From CAWHHZ01 sp963829355 (GTDB lineage: Bacteria; Acidobacteriota; Thermoanaerobaculia; Gp7-AA8; JAHWKK01): a DNA stretch of 64,000 bases. The DNA lies in contig CAWHHZ010000008.1 in assembly GCA_963829355.1 (NCBI GenBank), positions 372,001-436,000 on the forward strand. The letters are read 5' to 3'. Position numbers and translations under genes: made by a program. The notes under the pieces are model-generated. The model searched no databases. It saw only the letters and a list, made by a program, of their open reading frames with translations, and was not told the origin of the DNA. Shown here in pieces: positions 8,123 through 17,742 of the stretch (position 1 is its first letter; each line of letters starts with the position of its first letter).

Positions 8123-9088
8123 ATGCCTCTGATCCGTTGCGCGAACTGCAGCAGGCCGTACGACTTTCCACCGGCGCTCGCCGTCCGCCTTCCTTCGTCT
8201 GTGGCGCGATGTGCCTGTGGCGAACTTTTGTTCGGCAACAAGGAAGCGATGATCAACCAGCTCTTCGCGGCCGGCGACCTCGAGGAGATCGATGTCTCGC
8301 GCTACGAGGTCGATCCGGAATCGATTTCGCGGGCGACGATCGAGCGGGAGCTTCCGGCGGCGACCGAGGGAGAGCCGAGAAGCATCCGCGTCATTGCCCG
8401 GGGAGCCAGCAAGGCAATCGACGAAGTGTTCACGATCGATGCGGATCCACTACTGATTGGCAGGATGGGTTGCCACATTGAGATCGAGGACGCAGAGCTC
8501 TCCATCCGCCACTGCGAGATCGCCAGGAGCGGCAATGAGCTCGTGCTGCGCGATCTCGGATCGCACACCGGCGTCTTCGTCGATGGCGAGCCGGTGAGTG
8601 AGAAGACCCTGTCGGACCGCATGCATCTGATCAGGATCGGCAGCGCGATGATCTGCGTTGAGCCCGCCGCGGAGACGGGCGTGGCAGTCGAAGCTCTCGA
8701 GATTCAGACCGAGAAACTTCTGGCGGCTTCGCCGATGGTGATGAAGCGGCTCCTCGAGCGCGGTGCGCGGGAGGCGAAGACGGCTACTGAGAGCCGACTG
8801 GTACTCGTCTGCACGAAAGGACCTTGCGCAGGGCAGGAGTACGAAGTCCCACCCGAGGGAGGAATCGTGGGCCGGAAAGGAACTGTGAAGATTCCGGACG
8901 AGTTTCTCTCGCGGAAGCATTTCGCCTTCTATCGGGACGAGTCTGACGGAGCACTTCGCATCCGCGATCTCGGGAGCAGCAACGGTACGTTCCTGAACAC
9001 GTTGCCGGCTCGCGATACGAAAGTCCAGGATGGGGATCAGATCCGCGCCGGCTACAGTGAGTTTCGACTCGAGCGACGGCCGCTCTGA
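8123..9088 (+). CDS. Double forkhead-associated (FHA) domain protein with N-terminal zinc ribbon
   Basis: FHA domains bind phosphothreonine peptides and assemble signalling complexes. The 321-aa protein begins with a small cysteine cluster (CANC near residue 6, CACG near 33) resembling a zinc ribbon. It then has two FHA domains: one at about residues 110-195 (LIGR...HCEI...LRDLGSHTGVFVDG) and one at about 235-320 (IVGR...LSRKHF...IRDLGSSNGTFLN). The second keeps the full GR/S-RKH/SSNGT pocket; the first has degenerate positions. No transmembrane segment. No Ser/Thr kinase is present in this window, so its phosphorylated partner is unknown. A start at ATG 8123 fits the domain edge and the upstream TATTCT. 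Confidence 0.88.
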   Translation: MPLIRCANCSRPYDFPPALAVRLPSSVARCACGELLFGNKEAMINQLFAAGDLEEIDVSRYEVDPESISRATIERELPAATEGEPRSIRVIARGASKAIDEVFTIDADPLLIGRMGCHIEIEDAELSIRHCEIARSGNELVLRDLGSHTGVFVDGEPVSEKTLSDRMHLIRIGSAMICVEPAAETGVAVEALEIQTEKLLAASPMVMKRLLERGAREAKTATESRLVLVCTKGPCAGQEYEVPPEGGIVGRKGTVKIPDEFLSRKHFAFYRDESDGALRIRDLGSSNGTFLNTLPARDTKVQDGDQIRAGYSEFRLERRPL

Positions 9089-9120
9089 TCCGCCGCGGCT
9101 CCGCGGCCCGAAGCTCCCAT

Positions 9121-9148
9121 TTGCGGCAGGACCCGTGGGGGTTACAAT
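9121..9148 (+). promoter_or_regulatory. Possible promoter of the diguanylate cyclase gene
   Basis: TTGCGG (9121-9126) and TACAAT (9143-9148) with a 16-bp spacer lie just before ATG 9160, predicting a leader of only about 5 nt. There is no Shine-Dalgarno. Confidence 0.35.
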
Positions 9149-9159
9149 ATTTTGGTCCA

Positions 9160-10032
9160 ATGTCGAACGTCGTGCCGAGCGATGACCTCCAGCAACTGAT
9201 GGAATCCCTTCAGGCGGTCACCGGAGATCAGATCACCTTTTTCAGCGGTGAGGCTCGTCCTGCCAACATCGAGCATTCGTGGGACGTGATCTCGGCGACT
9301 GGCGTTCGCCACGGGGTTCTGAGGGTCCGTCCTGCCGGCGATTCCTTCGGAACCGAACAGCATCGCCTCTACACGAGCCTGAGCCAGATCATCGCCGAGA
9401 GCCTCGAGTTGCACGGCATGCACAGCGACCTGCTGGCACGGTTCGAAGTGGCGGGACAGAAGAATGAGGAACTGACCCGGACGAATGAGCGTCTGAAGGA
9501 AAGCGCGTTCGAAGACACCGTCACGGGTCTGTACAGACGTTCCTATCTTCATGAACAACTTCGTCTCGAGATCTCCCGTGCGCAGCGTTACGAGCGCCCG
9601 TTCGCGATCCTCCTCGCCGATATCGATCACTTCAAGACGATTAACGATACCTGGGGACACGCGGCGGGGGATACCGGGCTCCGCCATCTTTCCCGTCTGA
9701 TGAAGCAAAGCAGCCGGACGTCTGACATCGTCTCGAGGCTCGGAGGAGACGAATTCTGTCTCCTCCTCACCGACACGGACGCCTCCGGAAGTCTGGAGGT
9801 CGCGAAGAGGGTCCTGGGACGCTGTATGAGCTCCCCTGTTCGCTGGGGCGAGATCAGCTTCGAACTTTCGATATCGGTCGGCCTCGGAACCTTCGAGCAT
9901 GATGGAATCACCGAAAAGCTCGACCCCGAAGACCTCCTGAATCACGTCGATCAGGCACTCTACCGCTCGAAGAACGAGGGACGTGGCCGACTCACGGTTG
10001 CTCCCCGGATGACATTCGCAGAAACGGTCTGA
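9160..10032 (+). CDS. Diguanylate cyclase (GGDEF domain)
   Basis: Synthesises the second messenger c-di-GMP from two GTP. The 290-aa soluble protein has an N-terminal region of about 115 residues resembling a degenerate sensor (GAF-like) domain, a short coiled linker (about 100-125), and a complete GGDEF domain (about 125-285) with the intact active-site motif GGDEF in SRLGGDEFCLLL. The conserved DIDHFKTINDTWGH metal/GTP segment is present, so the enzyme should be active. I do not see an RxxD inhibitory site immediately before GGDEF. PilB upstream carries a MshEN domain of the kind that can read c-di-GMP; a link is plausible but inferred. Start chosen at ATG 9160 rather than TTG 9121. Confidence 0.92.
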   Translation: MSNVVPSDDLQQLMESLQAVTGDQITFFSGEARPANIEHSWDVISATGVRHGVLRVRPAGDSFGTEQHRLYTSLSQIIAESLELHGMHSDLLARFEVAGQKNEELTRTNERLKESAFEDTVTGLYRRSYLHEQLRLEISRAQRYERPFAILLADIDHFKTINDTWGHAAGDTGLRHLSRLMKQSSRTSDIVSRLGGDEFCLLLTDTDASGSLEVAKRVLGRCMSSPVRWGEISFELSISVGLGTFEHDGITEKLDPEDLLNHVDQALYRSKNEGRGRLTVAPRMTFAETV

Positions 10033-10037
10033 GCGCG

Positions 10038-11245
10038 ATGTCACTCGATTCGGGCGACAGCATCGACCTCGCCATCGACAAGCTTGTGGCTGGAGGAGAA
10101 GCGCTGGGACGCGCAGAGGGGATGGTCGTCTTCACCCGCCCTGCCTACCCGGGCGATCGCGTCACCGTCCGGCTCACGGAAAAAAAGAAACGATTTGCAC
10201 GCGGTCACGTCGAATCGCTCATCGTCGAGAGCCCGGATCGGAAGGCCGAGCCATGTCCCATTGCCGAATCGTGTGGCGGCTGCGACTGGACCGGGTATCG
10301 CCTCGATGCGCAGCTCCGCGCCAAGGAACAGATCCTCCGCGAGTCCATCCACCGAATCGGAAAGCTCGAGATGAGGCGTTGCTCCCTCCGATCCGGCTCC
10401 ATGGCTCGCCGCTCAACTACCGCCTCCGCAGCCGGCTGCACTGTGACGAGAATGGCCGCCCCGGCTTCTACGAGCTTCGCTCCCACACGGTGGTGCCCAT
10501 CGTTCCCGAGTGTGAGGTCGTCGGGCCGCTGCTCCGCGGGGCGATCGAGCGAGACGAGATCCGAGGAGAGCCGGGTACCGACATTCTCTTTCTCGAGAAC
10601 GAGCACACTCTGATCAGGAGCGACGTGGATGGACCCGCCGCATCCCTGCCGATCGAGGTCCGGGGACACGAGATGGATGTCGCGGTCGATTCGTTCTTCC
10701 AGGTGAATCGGCATCTGCTCGGGCTTCTGGTCGATCTGGTGTCGGGGCACGCGTCCTCGACGACCTCGACGAATCGCGCCCTCGACTTGTACGGAGGCGC
10801 CGGATTTTTCGCAATCCCGCTCGCTCGCCACTTCCAGTCGATCGTGACTGTGGAGAGCGACTCCAAGGGGCACGAGCTTGCTCTCGGGAACATCGTGGGG
10901 CTTCCGGTGCAGGCAGTTCATTCTGACGTGCTCGAATACCTCAAGCGTGAGACACAGCGTCCTGATTTCGCCTTCGTCGATCCCCCCAGATCGGGAGTGC
11001 ACCATTCCGTGATCGATGAGCTCGACCGCCTCTCACCCGAAGTGATTTCGTATCTCTCGTGCGATCCGGTTCACCTCGCGCGTGATCTCGCACGCTTCAG
11101 CGAGCGGGGATGGGAGGTGGTGACCATCGACCTCATCGATCTCTTCCCAAACACGCATCACATCGAGACCCTGGTGTCGCTCATCCGCGGCGAGTCTGCC
11201 GTGCTCCCGTCGGCTCACCTCGACCGCCGCGACGCAGTAGCCTGA
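10038..11245 (+). CDS. rlmD: 23S rRNA (uracil-5-)-methyltransferase, RlmD/TrmA family (one frame break)
   Basis: SAM-dependent RNA m5U methyltransferase. N-terminal TRAM domain (residues about 1-60), an iron-sulfur site CPIAESCGGC plus a later Cys (VPECEVV), then the Rossmann methyltransferase with DLYGGAGFFAIPLA (SAM), VDPPRSG, and the catalytic cysteine in SYLSCDP. The gene is readable only in two frames: frame one from 10038 to about 10371, frame two from there to 11245. The junction falls between IHRIGKLE and LLPPIRLHG, and joining them gives a protein of normal length (about 400 aa) with no missing motif, so a one-base indel is the likely cause. It follows the cyclase gene by 5 bp. RlmD versus a related RlmC-type specificity cannot be settled. 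Confidence 0.85.
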
Positions 11246-11287
11246 CGACCGCCCCTCTGTCCGGCAGTAGCGGCGACAAAGCGTCTC

Positions 11288-13656
11288 GTGAGATACTGGC
11301 GACTCACACGCCGGTGCCGCTCGCGGATCCCGCCGGTCGTCGTGTCTTCAGAGCTCAATCGTCATCCCGCCTCGATCCTGTTCCTCGGTATCGTGGGCGG
11401 GCTCACCGTCGCTCCGCACCTCGATTCTGCAGCTCTGTCAGTTGCTGCCGTACTCGCCTGCGCAACTCTCGCTCTCCTGCTTCGGGGCAGCAGGCGGCTG
11501 CTCGTGATTCTGGGGTTCGTTTCGCTCTCAATCGGACTCTGGGCAGCGGATCACGCCGCGAGTCGCGCGGCGGACAATCGTGAGATCGTGCGGTCTCTTT
11601 CCCGGGATCGATTCGTGACAGTACGGGCAGTCATCGATGACGACTGGCGGCCCGGACGGGACGGGATGTTCACAAGCGTTCCAGAGTTCGAGATTCTGTC
11701 CGGCGATGGATCGGTGAAGATCACTGAAAGACTTTCTCTCTACGTCCCGGGGGATGCTCCCTCGATCGGCGCAAGCGATCTCATCAGCTGCGGAAGGATT
11801 TCTGAAGGAATCGCAAACGGGCGCAATTTACCTTTCGGTGAAGTCCCGCCGTCTCCTCGCGCTCTCCTCCATACGACCGCGATGGCATCCTCGCTTCTGG
11901 AATCGCTGGATGCGCAGCGCTCTCGATCGCCATGTCGTGTCGTTCCCGGAGCACGAGCGAGCTGCCGCGCTCCTTCGTGCCGTCGCGCTCGGAGACGGGT
12001 CCGCGCTTTCGTCCGAGATCAAGGATTCGTATCGCCGTGGAGGCACCTACCACCTCCTCGTCTTCTCGGGGATGCAGATCGCCTTTGCGGCGGCTCTCAT
12101 TGCACTCATCCTGAGGTCACTGCGGATGCAGTTTGCCACCGATCTTTCCCTTGTGGCTCTCGCGTTGATGGCACCGGTGTTCGCCGGCAATGATGCGTCG
12201 GTCGGACGTTCCGCGACGATGATCGGTGTCTACGGCATCTCGAGGCTCCTGGGGCGGCCGACGCGTATGGCGAATCTCCTCTTCCTGTCGGCGGCCTTGC
12301 GGCTGGTCATGCGACCGGAGGAGCTCAGCTCACCCGGATTCTTCCTGACATACGCGGCGACGTTCGGACTGGTCGTGGTGGGACGCTCGCTCGCCGACAC
12401 CGTCGATCACCCGATCGCGAAGACAGCCGCCTACGGAGTGGGAGCCGAGTTGTGCACACAACCTCTGACGCTCCTGTTCTTCCGCCACTATGTGATCGGC
12501 GGCTTTGCCGTCACGATGATTTTGTCGCCACTGCTCGCGACGGTCCTTCTGCTCGCCGTTCCCATCGCGGCCGGTCTGGCCGCCGGAAGCGATTTGACGT
12601 GGCTGCTGATCGAGCTGGTCTCGCAGATCGACCGCCTGGCGATTGCGATCAACGAGCTCTGGAGCGGAATGAGACTCTCGGGCTTCGCTCCCGCGCCGCC
12701 CCCGCTGCTCGTCATTGCCTCGTTTGCGTGCGCGTGGATCGCTTCACTGTCGATCGCACGCTCCACTTGAAAGCTGCGGCGGTCGCGGCCATTCTCCTCA
12801 CCGTCCCGGCGTCTTCGTGGCTTCTGCAGATCGCGGCGCGTCGAGGAGGGCCGGCGATCGAATTTCTCGACGTCGGGCAGGGCGATGCCACGCTTCTGCG
12901 CGGAGCGAAGACCATTCTCGTCGACGGAGGCGGATCTCCGAACGATCCCGACTTCGGCCGTCGGTTCGCTGATCCCCCTGCTGGCCGATCGTGGAATCTC
13001 GTCCGTGGACGTCGTCGTCATGTCGCATCCGGACGCCGACCATTGCGGAGGACTCGTGTCATTGGTCAGAACCATCCCCGTCGGCGAGGTCTGGATCTCT
13101 CCCCGCCATATCGCGAGCGCGGTGCACGGGAGAGCTGCTCGAGAGCCTCCACGGCTATACCCGCCTCCGTTTCGTCAGTGACGGAGAAGTGATCCGGACC
13201 GGTGATATCGAAACGCAGGTGACGCTCGCTCGCCTGCGCTTCAAGAAGTCGCCGATGAACAACGGCTCGGTGATCCTGACGGCACATCTCGGAGGGGTCC
13301 GCGCGATCCTGGCCGGCGACGTGGAACGCGAGGCGGAAGTCATGATTGCCGACGAAGCGGGGGTGCGGCTGAGAGGAGAGATTCTCAAGGTTCCTCATCA
13401 TGGAAGCCGTACGTCCTCCAGCCTGAGTCTTCTGAAAGCCGTGCAGCCTCACATCGCGGTGATTTCGTGTGGGATTGACAACCTCTACGGTCACCCTTCT
13501 CCGGAGGTAGTCGAGCGACTCAGGCAGAGCGGCGCTCACGTTCTCCGAACAGATCAGTCGGGATCGATCCGCATCGAGATCTGCAGCGGCGGGTCGTCAC
13601 CGAAACGCCATGTCCGGGTCCGGATCAAATTGACGGAGAATGATGGCTGTCCGTAA
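11288..13656 (+). CDS. comEC: DNA internalization protein ComEC/Rec2 family (four frame breaks)
   Basis: ComEC is the inner-membrane channel for single-stranded DNA uptake during natural transformation. Fragments in order: DUF4131-like N-terminus with two membrane helices (11288 to about 11820), the Competence domain with GGTYHLLVFSGMQIAF and several membrane helices (to about 12765), and the C-terminal metallo-beta-lactamase domain with FLDVGQGDATLL, MSHPDADHCGG and KVPHHGS (to 13656). The frame must change near 11820, 12765, 12958 and 13115, yet every piece is conserved and abuts the next without loss, giving about 785 aa. This suggests indels in the sequence; true decay is possible. The start may instead be GTG 11342. 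With the pil operon, it suggests competence. Confidence 0.82.
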
Positions 13657-13680
13657 GATTGTTCACAGACTCAAACGAAT

Positions 13681-14010
13681 ATGTCGATGGCAATCCTCAG
13701 AGCGGCGCTGTGGTCGCTCGTCGCAATTCTGGCGCTGTACGTCTTCACCGCAACCTTGCCGGACTCTCCGGTCGCGGCCGTGGTGACGGGAGAGCTGCTG
13801 TTTCTGCTGACAAAGGTCGCCCTGGCCACTCTGGCTCTCGGCGCGATCGCCGCTCTCGTCGAGAAGCTGTGGAAAGAGCGTCCCGGCAAGTGCCAGACAT
13901 GCGGGCGATCGATTCCTCCCAAGGCGATCTTCTGCCGGCTCCACCTCAATCAGGTCCTGGAAGAGGAAGATCTCCGCCGCCGCACGATGAACGTCAAACT
14001 TCCGGAGTGA
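13681..14010 (+). CDS. Small two-helix membrane protein with C-terminal zinc-ribbon-like motif
   Basis: I do not recognise a named family. The 109-aa protein has two hydrophobic stretches (residues about 5-25 and 38-62), a basic turn, and a cytoplasmic tail with CQTCGRSIPPKAIFC, which could bind zinc through three cysteines and the nearby His (LHLNQ). The tail ends in a charged helix. It lies 24 bp after comEC and before miaA on the same strand. The CxxC...C arrangement resembles zinc ribbons that begin membrane-anchored regulators, but no function can be assigned. Confidence 0.7.
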   Translation: MSMAILRAALWSLVAILALYVFTATLPDSPVAAVVTGELLFLLTKVALATLALGAIAALVEKLWKERPGKCQTCGRSIPPKAIFCRLHLNQVLEEEDLRRRTMNVKLPE

Positions 14011-14060
14011 AGACGCTGGAGACCCGACCGCCTCTGGCCGCTCCACACTGGAATTACGAA

Positions 14061-14066
14061 TACACT
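14061..14066 (+). promoter_or_regulatory. -10-like hexamer of miaA, predicted leaderless
   Basis: TACACT ends 7 nt before the GTG start of miaA at 14074. No Shine-Dalgarno and no convincing -35 are seen. Confidence 0.35.
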
Positions 14067-14073
14067 CTGAGCC

Positions 14074-15035
14074 GTGGCAGCTTCTGAACCGCTTCTGATT
14101 CTGATCTCCGGACCTACCGGGACCGGGAAGAGCGATGTGGCGGCGGCACTGGCAGGTGCAATCGGCGGAGATGTGATCAACGCCGATTCGATCCAGATCT
14201 ACCGAGGACTCGACATCGGGAGCGCCAAGCCGGACCGCGAGCTGATGCGGCGCGTCCCTCACCACCTCTACGATCGGCTCGATCCGGATGAGCCCCTCGA
14301 CGTCGCGAGCCTGGGTAGAGCTTGCCGATGAAGCGATCGGACACTGCCTGACACATCACCGCCAGCCGATCATCGTCGGAGGAACGAACTTCTATCTTCG
14401 CGCCCTGCTGCGAGGGCTTCCCGCGCTCCCGGGGCGTCAGCCGGAGCTTCGGAGCCGCCTGGACGAAATCCTTCAAGCACCCCGTGGCAGCGGTCATCTT
14501 CACCGCCTGCTGCGAAAGATCGATCCTGTTTCGGCAGAGCGGATCGAGCGCAACGACAGACATCGCATCGAGCGGGCGATCGAGGTGTTTGCGTCCAGCG
14601 GCCGCCCGATCTCATCATTCGAAGCGCCTTCGCCGGACTCTCCTTCCCGGTACCGCTTCATTCAGTTCGCCCTCTCTCTCGATCGCGAGCTTCTCCGTCA
14701 TAAGCTCGAGACCCGGGTACGGGCGATGTTCGAGGGAGGGCTGATCGAGGAAACACGAAGACTGTCTGATGAAGTATCCTCACGACCTGCGCCCGCTCGG
14801 ATCGATCGGATATCGTGAGGCGATCGCCCTGATCGAAGGAACCATCAATCAGGACGAGGCGATCGCAATGACGACCCGACGGACGAAAGCGTATGCGAGG
14901 CGTCAGATGACGTGGCTCAGAGCGGAACGGGACGTGCATTGGGTCGATGCCTCGGGAACGACCGAATCGATCGTCAGCACGGATGATCGAGATCGTCCAG
15001 AGCTACCGGAAGGAGTCGGGCCAGATAAAGCCTGA
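14074..15035 (+). CDS. miaA: tRNA dimethylallyltransferase MiaA (two frame breaks)
   Basis: Adds the dimethylallyl group to N6 of A37 in tRNAs that read U-starting codons. Motifs: Walker A GPTGTGKS (residues about 13-20), the NADSIQIYRGLDIGSAKP block, VGGTNFYLRALLRGL, and the C-terminal GSIGYREA and TRRTKAYARRQMTWLR tRNA-binding block. As written, the frame breaks near 14311 (an extra C before TGGGTAGAG; removing it gives DVASWVELADEA, the expected sequence) and near 14769 (RRLSD into KYPHDLRPLGSIGY). The repaired protein is about 320 aa, normal for MiaA. The start GTG 14074 is unusual in having no leader (TACACT 7 nt upstream). Confidence 0.88.
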
Positions 15036-15047
15036 CACGACAGAAAC

Positions 15048-16332
15048 TTGATGACGACCAGACGACTTTCTCTGCTCTTTTCGATACTCATTACCACCCT
15101 AGCGATTTCGTGCACGACTGCGGCACCTCCACCACCCGAGCCCGTCTCCGCGACGGCGAAACGACTGATCGATCCCGCGACCGGGGCAGAGGGGCTCGAT
15201 CCTGCCGTGCTGGAGGCTTCCGCTACCGCGTGGCAGGCGTTCCGGACCGGGCATATCTCCGAGGCGGAGCGCCAGTGGCAGAAGGTTCTGCTCGAGAACC
15301 CGAGCTCTCCCGTCGCCACCGTGGGTCTCGCGTCGGTGGCGATCGCGCGCGACCAGTTCGAGCGGGCGGAGCAGCTGATCGCCACCGTGCCGCCGTATCC
15401 CGCCGCCAACGTCCTGCGCGCCGAGATTCTCGTCGAGCGCGGTCATGTGGTCGAAGCAGCCGAACTGCTTCGCGACGCAGCCTCTCTACCCGCCGTCCCC
15501 TCCAGCGTTTCGCTTCACTATGACGAGCTCCGTGATCGTGCGACTGCAGAGCTTTCAGCGCAGGCGGCCGGAGAGCAGAACGTCGCAGAGCGGATCGAGA
15601 TCCTTCGACGGGCGGTCGAGCTCTCCCCCCGCGACTCCGATCTCCGTCTGCGTCTGGTGGAGGACCTCCTCGCACAGAAGCGGTATCCGGAAGCCCGCAC
15701 GAGCCTGCAGCCGATGGTCGAGTACGATGCCGCGCTAAACCGGGTTCAGGCCGCTCTTGCCGAGATCGAGATCAGCGAAGGAAAGCACCAGAGCGCCATC
15801 AAGCGCTACGAACGCCTCGTGGAGCGGACGGGAGATTCGGTTTACCGGGAGCGGTTGGAGAACGCGAAGCGGCTCTGGCACGAGTCGACTCTCCCTCAGC
15901 AGTTCCATCTGGCGCTACGCTCTCCCAACATCACTCGCGAACAACTGGCTGTGCTGCTTGTTCTGGAAGTTGCCGTCGATACGATTCGCTCAGAATCTGA
16001 CCCAGTCACCGATCATCGTCGACATCGGGGATGCTCTCGGCCGAGAAGAGCTGATCCGCGTGACGACGATCGGACTCATTTCGATCGATCGCCCCACACG
16101 AAGCGTGCGCCCTCGCAAGACCGTCACCGCGACAGAGTTTCTCGCAACGGCCGCCTCTGCTCTTCGAAACGGGTCAAACGACCCCTGCACGACACCCCGC
16201 GAGGGAGCCACTCCCGCGCAGCAGCTCAAAGCCTGCGGGATCGACACGATGGGAGTGGAGCGCGACCCGGGCGGATTCGTGACCGGGGCAGCGGCCGCCT
16301 CGATCCTGGATCAGATCGCGGCGATGGGTTAG
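15048..16332 (+). CDS. TPR-containing lipoprotein (one frame break)
   Basis: Secreted, probably lipid-anchored TPR protein of unknown role. The N-terminus is a signal peptide ending in a lipobox-like LAISC (residues about 18-22) followed by a Pro-rich linker. Residues about 55-310 are TPR-like helical repeats (for example WQAFRTGHISEAERQWQKVL and RIEILRRAVELSPRDSDLRL). After a shift near 15988 the frame continues as AQNLTQSPIIVDIGDALGRE to the stop at 16332. This last part (about 120 aa, starting at NITREQLAVLLV) resembles a surface-layer-homology-type or similar binding module, which I cannot name with confidence. The miaA stop lies 13 bp upstream. The downstream gene is convergent. Confidence 0.75.
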
Positions 16333-16360
16333 CCCTAGCCGGTTCACGCGCGCCCGTCAG

Positions 16361-17029
16361 TCAGCCGAAGAGACTGAGCCTGGGAAGCGCGAGCTCCCGA
16401 CGCAGTATTCTGCGCAGATTCGCCTGCCGCGTGCGTTCTCGCGTCGCATCGTCGCGAAACTCCGCCTCGCTCAGTGACCTCGCCAGCTTCTCGTCGATGG
16501 ACTGACGAGTTTCGGGGGGCAGAAGCACGTCCAGATCCTCATACAGTTTCTCTTCGATCTCGATCAGCGCATTCTCGATCTCCGGAACTGACTTCCCACG
16601 CATTCCGCCAACGGCCGCTGCCGCCTTCGCGAGTCGATCGCCGACCGATGTGTCCGAAGCCTCTCGAGCACTCTGCTCGATGGCAGACGCGAGCGCTTCG
16701 AGTCCGGCCGCCGGAGCCTGTTCCGGGACTGACCCTTCTGCCCCCACCTGGAGCTCACGCCTCTCCGCCCAGAGATCTTTTACGGCGTGGCGACAGTAGG
16801 ACAGGCTCGAGATTGTCCGACGACGTGCCGTCTCAGCCCGTTTATCGAAGCAGGAGTCGATCGCCTCGATGACGATCGACAAAGGGATCCCTGACTCTTT
16901 CCACTCCCGGATCAGAGCCCAGTCACGCGCCGAAAAGATAAATGGGGTCCCTCTCCGGTCCGAGAAGTGGGACTCGATCTCGAGATAGTAGTCGTCGGGG
17001 GGCGGCGGCAGATCAGCGGACTTCGTCAA
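16361..17029 (-). CDS. Conserved hypothetical protein, helical
   Basis: I do not recognise this 222-aa protein. It is soluble, has no signal peptide or membrane helix, and is predicted mostly helical. The N-terminal part (residues about 10-80) contains PPPDDYYLEIESHFSDRRG, FIFSARDWALIREWKESGIP, then VIEAIDSCFDKR, which looks like a small conserved domain ending near SYCRHAVKDLW. The middle is Ala/Glu-rich and the C-terminus is Arg-rich. Its start overlaps the end of the response regulator gene by 17 nt, so the two are very likely translated together, suggesting a shared pathway. Confidence 0.72.
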   Translation of the reverse strand: MTKSADLPPPPDDYYLEIESHFSDRRGTPFIFSARDWALIREWKESGIPLSIVIEAIDSCFDKRAETARRRTISSLSYCRHAVKDLWAERRELQVGAEGSVPEQAPAAGLEALASAIEQSAREASDTSVGDRLAKAAAAVGGMRGKSVPEIENALIEIEEKLYEDLDVLLPPETRQSIDEKLARSLSEAEFRDDATRERTRQANLRRILRRELALPRLSLFG

Positions 17030-17460
17030 TGATGGCTCGGATGGTCTGCGAAAGTTCCACGATCTCGAACGGCTTGTCGATGACCGCGCGAATCGCGTAT
17101 TCGGCGAGGCCGGCCATCTTCTTCGATCCCACGGCGGTCAGGACGACGACTGGAATCGCCGGGAGAAGATCCTTTTCTCGCATCCACTGCAGAACCTGCC
17201 ACCCGCTGATCACGAGGCATCATGAGATCGAGGACCATGATGTCTGGACGCCGCTCCTCGATCGCCTCGATCGCTTCCTGTCCGTTCGTCGCTTCGCGGG
17301 AATCGACATCGAGTCTCTTGACGATCTGCCGGATGAGATTACGGATCGGACGGTCATCGTCCACGACGAGCACGTCGATTCTGCGTACCGCTCCCTCGGC
17401 GGGGACGTCGCTGACGAGGTCGACCGAACGCTCGTGAGCGTCGCTTCGGGTCTCACTCAC
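17013..17460 (-). CDS. Single-domain response regulator (one frame break)
   Basis: A CheY-like receiver protein. The N-terminal frame (from GTG 17460, preceded by AGAGGT) gives RRIDVLVVDDDRPIRNLIRQ and the phospho-acceptor block MVLDLMMP; near 17214 an extra base shifts the frame, after which ISGWQVLQWMREKD, IPVVVLTAVGSKK and IDKPFEIVELSQTIRAII follow to the stop at 17013. All receiver residues are present: the Asp pair, the acceptor Asp, the Thr of VLTA, and the Lys of DKPF. A roughly 25-residue N-terminal extension precedes the receiver. No output domain. It overlaps the downstream hypothetical gene by 17 nt; no histidine kinase is nearby. Confidence 0.83.
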
Positions 17461-17742
17461 CGTCTTACCTCTGCCACAGAAGTGAGCCCTCTGAGCTCGC
17501 ACACCGGATCGCCCCTGCGGCTCTGATCGCGTCTTTTCAAGTTACTCAAGCCTCCAACCATGATCGTGTAACCAGTCGCACGCGATCAGGATGCCATCCG
17601 CGTCGCGGAATTTCAAAATTGGACTTATGGCTACAATCCGAGTCGCGGCGACGAGAGTCGATCTGGCAGCTTTCTTGAAATCTTCCCGGCATTCCATCAG
17701 TGTAGTGCACTAGAATCTTCCGGAATTCGCGAGACAGACCAG

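Noticed and set aside
17622..17637. Promoter TTGGAC...TACAAT before the FHA-PP2C gene
   Set aside because: The spacing is only about 7 bp, too short for a sigma70 promoter.
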